From: Desulfobacterales bacterium
GTDB lineage: Bacteria; Desulfobacterota; Desulfobacteria; Desulfobacterales; Desulfobacteraceae
Length of the DNA: 5,144 bases
Direction: 5' to 3'
Assembly (NCBI GenBank): GCA_022361135.1
Contig: JAKSBM010000181.1
Location: 1-5,144, forward strand
Positions 1 through 5,144 of the stretch are shown in pieces. A program made the position numbers and the translations under genes. Position 1 is the stretch's first letter; every line of letters begins with the position of its first letter. The notes beneath the pieces were generated by a model. It saw only the letters and a list, made by a program, of their open reading frames with translations. It had not been told where the DNA came from and ran no database searches.

Positions 1-1469
1 ACCACGGAGGCGGTCATGAAGCCGATGACGAATTTGGGGAACCGGTACCAGATTTCCATGAGGCCGACCTTGTTGCCGGTTTCTTCGGCTTCCACCTTGG
101 TGGTGAAGTAGAGGGCCACACAGAAGGCCATGACGCCGATGAGAACGTTCTGGATCATCTTGATGGTGGCGGCCACGTTCAGGGCCTTTTCACCCAGGAA
201 GGCACCGGCAGCAGCCACGGCGCCGGTGGCATCGATGGTACCGCCCATCCAGGCACCGCCCAGGATTTCCATCTTATCCGAGGGGAAAAACCCATGGATA
301 ATGGCGGGCATGACGATCATCATGATGGAGGTAAAAATCAGGGAAAGACCAACGGCCAGGGTCAGCTCTTCCTTTTTGGCCTTACAGGCCGATGCCGTGG
401 CAATGGCCGCAGAAACACCGCAGACGGACATGTCCGAACAAATGGTGGCATTGAGGCGCTTGGACGGAATCTTGATGATTTTCTGCCCCACCCAATAGGT
501 GGTCAACCAGACAATGGGGGTCACCACCCAGGCCACGAAGATACCGGCGGTGCCAATGGTGATGATTTTTTCAAAGAGGATCTTGGCCCCCAGGAGAACC
601 AGGCCGGTCTTGATGTAGTATTCCGTCTGGATGGCGGGCATGACCCACTTGGGGGTTCCCACGGTGTTGGAAATCAGCATGCCGAAGAAAATGGCCCAGG
701 CGGCATAGCCGATGCCGTAATGTTTCATGGTGGCCTGGTTGGCCGCCAGGTGGGCAATGATACTCACCAGGAAGATAAAGCCGAAGGCCTTCACAAACCC
801 GGTGAAGGAATTCCCCATGAATTTCATGCCAATGCCGAAGAAGATAGCAAAGGCACCGCCCAGGATCAGGAGATATCCAAACTGGTTATATGGCTTGGCC
901 GCCTTCACCTTTTTCTTGGCCTTGCCCTCCATGAGCTTGGCGTTCCGCCATTCCTTGATGCGTTCCTTGGCCGTGTCATTGAGGTGGGCCTCACGGAAAC
1001 CTGCTTCTTCTGCGGCGGTTTCGGCCGCCAGGGCCGCAGTCAAGGCCACCCCGGTTTTCACCTTGGCGGCTTCGTATTTTTCCTGGGCCTTGGCCTTTTT
1101 CACATCCGCCGCACCCTGGGACATGTAAAAGGCATCCAGGGGATTGGAAGCCCATTTATGGGTTTTCTTGGACAGGGTTTTCAGCCATTTCCCCAGGGGG
1201 ATGTCCATGGCCTTGACCTTGGATTTGGCATCGGACATCTGATACCAGGCAATGGTTTTAAACGCATCTGTTCGATGGGCGGCGGCCGAATACTTGGCTT
1301 CGGCCTTGATCAGTTTGGCCTTCATATTCCCGGCCTGGGGAAAATAAATCAGCATCCCGGCAATGAGGATGATAAAGCCCAGCCAGATGGCCCACCAATC
1401 CTCCTTTTTCCACATTTCCGACCATTCCCATCTTCCGATATCCCGGACGACTTGAGTCCCTTCCGACAT
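1..1469 (-). CDS. YeiH/UPF0324-family transporter (putative sulfate exporter family), 3' end cut off by window edge
   Basis: This is a polytopic inner-membrane protein read on the minus strand from ATG at 1469-1467. It has 489 codons without a stop and runs off the left edge. A GGAGG ribosome site lies 6 nt before the ATG and fixes the start. Residues 1-26 are charged and Trp-rich, and the first membrane helix is about 27-44. A long hydrophilic Lys/Ala-rich stretch (about 45-193) is predicted to be partly helical or coiled. From about 197 onward hydrophobic helices follow closely. The core shows [11 protein letters not shown] (289-299) and [24 protein letters not shown] (from S345, with C350 and G351). 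These resemble the family signatures 'GIVLLG' and 'SICGASA..A...KA..E' of Cons_hypoth698 (PF03601). Usual family members are about 330-360 residues, so the roughly 190-residue N-terminal addition is unusual, though I believe delta-proteobacterial relatives share it. The family is annotated as a putative sulfate exporter on thin evidence; the substrate here is unknown. It is transcribed divergently from the kinase/regulator pair and preceded by a sigma-54 promoter. Confidence 0.87.
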   Translation of the reverse strand, partial: MSEGTQVVRDIGRWEWSEMWKKEDWWAIWLGFIILIAGMLIYFPQAGNMKAKLIKAEAKYSAAAHRTDAFKTIAWYQMSDAKSKVKAMDIPLGKWLKTLSKKTHKWASNPLDAFYMSQGAADVKKAKAQEKYEAAKVKTGVALTAALAAETAAEEAGFREAHLNDTAKERIKEWRNAKLMEGKAKKKVKAAKPYNQFGYLLILGGAFAIFFGIGMKFMGNSFTGFVKAFGFIFLVSIIAHLAANQATMKHYGIGYAAWAIFFGMLISNTVGTPKWVMPAIQTEYYIKTGLVLLGAKILFEKIITIGTAGIFVAWVVTPIVWLTTYWVGQKIIKIPSKRLNATICSDMSVCGVSAAIATASACKAKKEELTLAVGLSLIFTSIMMIVMPAIIHGFFPSDKMEILGGAWMGGTIDATGAVAAAGAFLGEKALNVAATIKMIQNVLIGVMAFCVALYFTTKVEAEETGNKVGLMEIWYRFPKFVIGFMTASV

Positions 1470-1475
1470 AATGCA

Positions 1476-1480
1476 CCTCC
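1476..1480 (-). promoter_or_regulatory. Ribosome binding site of the transporter gene
   Basis: GGAGG on the minus strand is followed by six bases (TGCATT) and then ATG at 1469. It is a strong Shine-Dalgarno match at good spacing and decides the start. An AT-rich stretch (1481-1492, repeated ATTA) lies just upstream and should keep the site unstructured. Confidence 0.85.
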
Positions 1481-1504
1481 ATTAATTAATTCATCATCTC
1501 ACTT

Positions 1505-1520
1505 ACCCGGAACCCGGGTT
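1505..1520 (-). repeat. Palindrome / small hairpin in the transporter leader
   Basis: AACCCGGGTT at 1511-1520 is a perfect 10-bp palindrome. Overlapping it, ACCCGG (1505-1510) and CCGGGT (1514-1519) form a 6-bp GC-rich stem with a 3-nt loop. If transcription begins near 1532 as the sigma-54 promoter predicts, this lies about 12-28 nt into the mRNA and about 25 nt before the ribosome site. It could be an operator or an mRNA 5' stabilising hairpin. It may also be chance in DNA rich in CCCGG strings. Confidence 0.4.
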
Positions 1521-1542
1521 TGTCTATCTTTCCCCCATAGAG

Positions 1543-1558
1543 AGCAAGTGATGTGCCA
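1543..1558 (-). promoter_or_regulatory. Sigma-54 (RpoN) -24/-12 promoter for the transporter gene
   Basis: Read on the minus strand, 1558 down to 1543 is TGGCAC-ATCAC-TTGCT. It matches the sigma-54 consensus TGGCAC-N5-TTGCA at every fixed position except the last base, where T is common (TTGCW). The essential GG and GC doublets are separated by exactly 10 bases. Counting the C of GC (1544) as -12 puts transcription start near 1532. That gives a leader of about 63 nt before the transporter ATG. The promoter points only at the transporter, and a sigma-54 activator of the NtrC family is encoded in the same window. These facts together make a functional promoter likely, with the neighbouring regulator as the natural activator (inference). 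Confidence 0.85.
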
Positions 1559-1570
1559 CGGGGTGGTATT

Positions 1571-1603
1571 TTTTTTAACCTTAAAATTCAAGGGGTTAAA
1601 AAA
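1571..1603. repeat. Perfect 10-bp inverted repeat in the divergent intergenic region (candidate regulator site)
   Basis: TTTTTTAACC (1571-1580) and GGTTAAAAAA (1594-1603) are exact inverted copies separated by 13 bases. Inside the spacer a weaker CCTT/AAGG pairing gives an alternative register. The centre (about 1587) is about 55 bp upstream of the predicted sigma-54 start and about 135 bp upstream of the kinase ATG. The dyad is typical of a dimeric DNA-binding protein site, and the encoded NtrC-type regulator is the obvious candidate. The centre is closer to the promoter than classic enhancer sites (about -80 to -150), so repression, autoregulation or another protein are alternatives. An AT-rich stem with no GC core makes a terminator unlikely. 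Confidence 0.5.
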
Positions 1604-1665
1604 GGCGATTTTTCCAGGTGCCAACTCCAGTTTACAGGGGTGGGTAGTCAAGGATGCAGGCCATC

Positions 1666-1694
1666 TTGCTTTTTTTACTGGGATTTTTTATGTT
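1666..1694 (+). promoter_or_regulatory. Possible sigma-70-type promoter for the kinase-regulator operon
   Basis: TTGCTT (1666-1671) and TATGTT (1689-1694) are separated by 17 bases. They match TTGACA at three positions and TATAAT at four. Transcription would start near 1701, leaving a short leader of about 20 nt before the kinase ATG. The match is modest, and the T-rich surroundings raise the chance of a spurious hit. No -24/-12 element with correct GG-N10-GC spacing was found on this strand, so housekeeping transcription of the sensor genes is the simpler reading. Confidence 0.35.
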
Positions 1695-1708
1695 AGGGCC
1701 CATTATTT

Positions 1709-1714
1709 AGGAGG
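1709..1714 (+). promoter_or_regulatory. Ribosome binding site of the histidine kinase gene
   Basis: AGGAGG lies seven bases before ATG at 1722. This strong site sets the kinase start at 1722, even though the same reading frame stays open far upstream (to 294) across the antisense of the transporter. The protein beginning here starts with a short basic stretch and a membrane helix, as expected for a sensor kinase. Confidence 0.9.
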
Positions 1715-1721
1715 TCCCCAC

Positions 1722-4166
1722 ATGGTATCCAATACCTTTAACTTACGATTTAAATTCATCCTGGGTCTGGTCATGTTTGCCCTGGCATTGGGCTTGTGCA
1801 TTGGCGTGATCATGTATTTCCATCTCAACTCCATCATGAAATCGGAAATCAGCCAACGCTCCCGCATGCTCCTGGCCCAGTCCGATGCAGTCCAGGATTA
1901 TGTAAAAACAGAGCTGCGCCCCACCATGTTTGCCACCCTTCCCGAGGGAAGCTTCATCATCAAGGCCATGTCCTCATCCTATATTTCCCGGGCGGTGATG
2001 GCCCGGCTCAATATCAAGGATGCATCGGAATACCGTTACCGGCGGGTTTCCCGGAACCCCAGGAACCCCGACTCCACACCCGATGATCTGGAACGGGAAT
2101 TGATCCGATACTTCAACGAAAACAGGGATAAAAAATTCTGGGAGGACAATGCCCGTGTCCAGGGGGCGGAATACCGGCTGGTGGCCCGACCGGTGACCTT
2201 CAATGAAAGCTGCATGAGCTGCCACGGGGATCCCTCGGAAGCGCCGGACGAATTAATCCGCATCTACGGCCGGGACAATGGCTTTCACTACACCGTGGGG
2301 GAAGTGGGGGGCGTGGTCGTGGCCGGTTTCCCCGTGGCCCAGATCAAAAGCCCCACCCAGGAACTCACCCTGCAATACATCAGCCTCTACGTCCTGGGCA
2401 TCTTCATCTTTGCCGGCATGATCAGCCTCTTCTTCGACCGCCTGGTCATGAAAAATCTCCAGAACCTTTCCCAAATATTCAAGAATCGGTTTTCAGGGGA
2501 GGCCGAACAGAGCATCATCCAAAAGCTGGAAAAAAAGGATGAAATTGAAGGCCTCATCGAAGGGGTGGACGAGCTGGCCCATTGCCTCTCCACCACCCGG
2601 AAGGAATTGGAAAACCACAGCCAGAACCTGGAAGTGATGGTGGAAGAGCGGACCCTGGCCCTGAAGCAAAAGGCCAAAAAACATCTGGGGGATGTCCATC
2701 TCTTTGTGGATCTGCTCTCGGGATTCGGGGAATCCGTGGACACCCGGCAACTCATCTCCAGCCTGTTGGAAAGTGTGGGACGCCGTTACGGAGCCGACCA
2801 GGTGGTCTACCATTGCACCGTGGTGTCGGAAAATTATTATACCTGGAAAAAAAGCGATCCCATCCCCCCCTTGACCGCCGAGGTCAAAGATCTGCTCTGG
2901 AAAAACGAAGTCCTGATCCAGGATCCCCAATGGTATATCCCGGTGAAGTCCCCGGAAAGCCATTGGGGCATCCTCTCCATTTCATGGCCCCATCCCTTGG
3001 CCTACCCGGATTTGGACCCGGAAATCCTTTTGGCCCTGGGCCAGCAGGTGGGGGTTCTCATCGAGAACATCCATGCCTTTTCCGACATCCGCCTCCAACA
3101 CGACATGCTCCAATCGGTGTTTGAAGGGATTTCAGATCCCCTCCTCCTCATTGACGAGGAATGCCACATCATCATCGCCAACTCGGGCAGCTGGGAAATT
3201 TTGAAACAGGAACGCCACATTGCCCGGGAAAGGGAGCTGAAACAATTCATCTGCCAAAGCCGGAACAGCGCCGAAAGCTGCGATATTCTCAACCAGGTTC
3301 TGGAAACGGGCAAGGCCGTCAACGGTGAAGTCCGCACCCCGGACAACCAATATTTTTCCCTGGATCTCTACCCCCTGCCCCGCCAGGAGCCCATGGCCCA
3401 ATCCGGAATGAAGATCGTCCTCTATGCCCGGAACATCACCCTGGAAAAACAGATGGGGGAACGTCTCCAACAGGCGGAACGACTGGGGGCCATCGGGAAA
3501 TTGGCCGCCGGCATTGCCCACGAGATCAACAACCCCCTGGGGGTGATCCAATGCTACACCGACCTGATCAAGGATGCGGTGAAGGACCCGGAAACCCTGG
3601 AGGACATCCAGGTGATCTCCACCCACACCCGCAACGCCCAAAAGGTGGTCCAGGACCTGCTCAACCTTTCCCGGCCCAAAAAATCCATTTCGGGCAGCTG
3701 CCGGGTCAACCCGGTGATTGAACAGGGGCTCCAGGTTTTCAGAACCCAGGCCGGCCTGCGGGACATCCAACTGAAAACCGACCTCACCCCGGATCTGCCT
3801 CCGGTGAAATGCGATGCCGCCACCCTGGAACAGATATTGACCAACCTTTGGCTCAATGCCGTGGATGCCCTCCAGGAATCCGGGGACACCATTTCCATCG
3901 CCACCCGGGAGACGGGGGACGGAGAAGTCCGATTGGATATTTCCGACAACGGCCCCGGCATACCCGAGGACATCAAAAACCGGATCTTTGATCCCTTTTT
4001 CACCACCAAGGATGTGGGCAAGGGCACCGGCCTCGGGCTTTCCCTGGTCTATGGATTTGTCACGGAAATGGGGGGACGCATCCGATTGAAAACCGAGGGA
4101 AAAACCTGTTTTTCCATCTACCTTCCCATTGACCCCACCCGGGAAAGCCCGGACCTGGAAATCTGA
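1722..4166 (+). CDS. Membrane sensor histidine kinase with periplasmic c-type heme (DUF3365/Tll0287-like) domain, GAF and PAS
   Basis: This 814-residue hybrid-input sensor kinase autophosphorylates on His and should pass phosphate to the regulator encoded 11 nt downstream. TM1 is about 12-33. A periplasmic domain (about 34-216) carries C164-M-S-C167-H168, a c-type heme attachment motif in a DUF3365/Tll0287-like fold, followed by a GEVGGVVVAGFPV strand typical of that family. TM2 is about 217-238. A HAMP-like/coiled linker (about 239-320) contains a VEERT..L helix. A GAF-like domain spans about 322-455 and a PAS domain about 460-575. HisKA has phospho-acceptor H600 in GIAHEINNPLG. HATPase_c shows N712 (N box), D742-N-G-P-G (G1), D757-P-F-F (F box) and G766-K-G-T-G-L-G (G2), so it appears catalytically intact. 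The H box resembles NtrB-type kinases, fitting an NtrC-type partner. Heme loading would need a cytochrome c maturation system. The periplasmic part has no cysteine besides C164 and C167; H189 or a Met could be a second ligand. The ligand or redox signal sensed is unknown. Confidence 0.94.
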   Translation: MVSNTFNLRFKFILGLVMFALALGLCIGVIMYFHLNSIMKSEISQRSRMLLAQSDAVQDYVKTELRPTMFATLPEGSFIIKAMSSSYISRAVMARLNIKDASEYRYRRVSRNPRNPDSTPDDLERELIRYFNENRDKKFWEDNARVQGAEYRLVARPVTFNESCMSCHGDPSEAPDELIRIYGRDNGFHYTVGEVGGVVVAGFPVAQIKSPTQELTLQYISLYVLGIFIFAGMISLFFDRLVMKNLQNLSQIFKNRFSGEAEQSIIQKLEKKDEIEGLIEGVDELAHCLSTTRKELENHSQNLEVMVEERTLALKQKAKKHLGDVHLFVDLLSGFGESVDTRQLISSLLESVGRRYGADQVVYHCTVVSENYYTWKKSDPIPPLTAEVKDLLWKNEVLIQDPQWYIPVKSPESHWGILSISWPHPLAYPDLDPEILLALGQQVGVLIENIHAFSDIRLQHDMLQSVFEGISDPLLLIDEECHIIIANSGSWEILKQERHIARERELKQFICQSRNSAESCDILNQVLETGKAVNGEVRTPDNQYFSLDLYPLPRQEPMAQSGMKIVLYARNITLEKQMGERLQQAERLGAIGKLAAGIAHEINNPLGVIQCYTDLIKDAVKDPETLEDIQVISTHTRNAQKVVQDLLNLSRPKKSISGSCRVNPVIEQGLQVFRTQAGLRDIQLKTDLTPDLPPVKCDAATLEQILTNLWLNAVDALQESGDTISIATRETGDGEVRLDISDNGPGIPEDIKNRIFDPFFTTKDVGKGTGLGLSLVYGFVTEMGGRIRLKTEGKTCFSIYLPIDPTRESPDLEI

Positions 4167-4170
4167 GGAG
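4165..4170 (+). promoter_or_regulatory. Ribosome binding site of the response regulator gene, overlapping the kinase stop
   Basis: GAGGAG begins inside the kinase TGA stop (4164-4166) and sits seven bases before ATG at 4178. The tight 11-nt junction, with the ribosome site overlapping the upstream stop and no room for a promoter or terminator, indicates one operon and possible translational coupling. Confidence 0.8.
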
Positions 4171-4177
4171 AGATACC

Positions 4178-5144
4178 ATGACTGAATTTGCACTGCTTGT
4201 GGTGGATGACGACGCCGACTTTCTCAAGGGAATGATCCGTCATTTAAAGAAAAAATATACGGGAATTGAAATCCTGGGGGAAACCTCGGGGGAGGCGGCC
4301 TTGGGGGTTCTGGACAGCCGGGAAATCGGGGTAATGCTCTCGGATCTGCGCATGCCCGGCATGGACGGCCATGAACTCCTCACCCGGGGATTGAAGATCA
4401 ATCCCCATCTGTGCACCATCATGGTCACGGGATATGCCACCGTGGAAAATGCGGTCCAGGCCCTGAAAACCGGGGCCTGGGATTTCATCACCAAACCCGT
4501 GGATCGGGAAACCCTCTACCTCACCGTGGACCGGGCCCTCCAGCACTATGAACTGGCCCGGGAAAACAAACGGCTCCAACAATTGGTCTCCCGGCTCAGC
4601 GCCGGGGAAAGTCTGCCCTGGCAGAGTCGGGCCATGAAACAGCTCCAGGAAAAAGTTTCAGCCATCGCCGTTACCGATTACACCGTCCTGGTCACGGGGG
4701 AATCCGGAGCGGGCAAGGAATTCATCGCCCGGCAGATCCACGCCCTTTCCCCCCGGGCCCAGGCCCAGTGCCATGCCCTGAACTGCCCGGCCATCCCGGA
4801 ACAATTGCTGGAAAGTGAACTCTTCGGCCATGTCAAAGGGGCATTCACCGGGGCGGAACGGAACCGGGAGGGATTTTTCATGGCCGCGGACAAGGGGACC
4901 CTGATCCTGGATGAAATCGGGGACATCAATCCGGCCGTCCAGGCCAAATTGTTAAAATTCCTCCAGGACCGCACCGTAAAACCCGTGGGTTCCAGCCAGT
5001 CCCGCATCGCCGATGTACGCATCATCGCCTTGACCAACCAGGACCTCAAGGACAAAATCAACGATAAAAGCTTCCGGGAGGACCTCTATTACCGCCTCAA
5101 CGTCCTCTCCCTGGTGGTCCCCCCCCTGCGGGAACGGAGGGAGG
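4178..5144 (+). CDS. NtrC-family sigma-54-dependent response regulator, C-terminus cut off by window edge
   Basis: This two-component transcriptional activator gives 322 residues before the window ends; the family is usually about 450-470. The receiver domain (1-120) has the acidic pocket D10-D11-D12, phospho-acceptor D56 in MLSDLRMPGMDG, T84 and K106 (TKP), all intact. A helical linker (about 120-145) leads into the sigma-54 interaction AAA+ domain from about 148. There, Walker A is GESGAGKE (174-181), the sigma-54 contact loop is GAFTGA (221-226) and Walker B is LILDEIGD (242-249). A sensor-I-like RIIALTNQDL (281-290) and FREDLYYRLNV (299-309), the arginine-finger region, follow. The intact GAFTGA loop means it should remodel sigma-54 RNA polymerase. 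The missing part should hold the rest of the AAA+ domain and a Fis-type helix-turn-helix. It is co-transcribed with the kinase, its likely phosphodonor. Its likely target is the sigma-54 promoter upstream of the divergent transporter (inference). Confidence 0.96.
   Translation, partial: MTEFALLVVDDDADFLKGMIRHLKKKYTGIEILGETSGEAALGVLDSREIGVMLSDLRMPGMDGHELLTRGLKINPHLCTIMVTGYATVENAVQALKTGAWDFITKPVDRETLYLTVDRALQHYELARENKRLQQLVSRLSAGESLPWQSRAMKQLQEKVSAIAVTDYTVLVTGESGAGKEFIARQIHALSPRAQAQCHALNCPAIPEQLLESELFGHVKGAFTGAERNREGFFMAADKGTLILDEIGDINPAVQAKLLKFLQDRTVKPVGSSQSRIADVRIIALTNQDLKDKINDKSFREDLYYRLNVLSLVVPPLRERRE

Noticed and set aside
130..1128. Plus-strand open frames at 130-498 and 727-1128
   Set aside because: Both are antisense to the transporter coding region, lack ribosome sites, and have translations without recognisable features.
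1571..1603. The inverted repeat as a transcription terminator
   Set aside because: The stem is mostly A-T pairs with only two G-C pairs per arm, and it lies between divergent genes where no transcript needs ending.
1608..1623. Second minus-strand TGGCAC (1623-1618) as a sigma-54 promoter
   Set aside because: Five bases later the sequence is AAAAT, so the essential GC of the -12 element is absent.
1641..1658. Plus-strand TGGGTA...TGCA as a sigma-54 promoter for the kinase operon
   Set aside because: The distance between the GG and GC doublets is 11 or 12 bases rather than 10, and the -24 box is poor.
294..1721. Plus-strand N-terminal extension of the kinase ORF (to give about 1290 residues)
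   Set aside because: The added sequence is Gly/His-rich nonsense antisense to a convincing membrane transporter. A strong AGGAGG site followed by ATG and a membrane helix at 1722 marks the true start.
3132..4193. Minus-strand open frame of 353 codons
   Set aside because: It lies opposite the HisKA/HATPase part of the kinase, whose motifs are all intact. Its own translation shows no recognisable domain and no good ribosome site; it is a shadow of GC-rich codon use.

Overview
The window looks like chromosomal DNA from an anaerobic Gram-negative bacterium. A sulfate-reducing or related member of the former Deltaproteobacteria (Desulfobacterota) is the best guess. The reasons are a sensor kinase with a periplasmic c-type heme motif, an NtrC-type sigma-54 activator, a sulfate-exporter-family permease with a long N-terminal extension, and moderately GC-rich coding DNA. 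This assignment rests on gene style only; no phylogenetic marker is present.

Layout: (1) Bases 1-1469, minus strand, hold the first 489 codons of a YeiH/UPF0324-type membrane transporter (putative sulfate exporter family); its C-terminus lies beyond the left edge. (2) Bases 1470-1721 are a divergent intergenic region. It contains a near-consensus sigma-54 promoter facing the transporter (1543-1558), a perfect 10-bp-arm inverted repeat (1571-1603), a small palindrome/hairpin in the transporter leader, and a weaker sigma-70-like promoter facing right. (3) Bases 1722-4166, plus strand, encode an 814-residue membrane histidine kinase. Its order is TM, periplasmic DUF3365/Tll0287-like domain with CxxCH, TM, linker, GAF, PAS, HisKA, HATPase. 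(4) Bases 4178 to the right edge encode the first 322 residues of its cognate NtrC-family response regulator (receiver plus sigma-54 AAA+ domain); the DNA-binding end is cut off.

Proposed working model (inference): the kinase senses a periplasmic redox or ligand signal through a covalently bound heme and phosphorylates the regulator. The regulator then drives sigma-54 RNA polymerase at the promoter found directly upstream of the divergent transporter. The window therefore looks like a self-contained sense-and-transport module, probably for a small anion or sulfur compound. The actual substrate and signal cannot be read from the sequence. Three of the four annotated blocks are standard families. 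The most informative new point is that the sigma-54 promoter ties the two-component system to the transporter.
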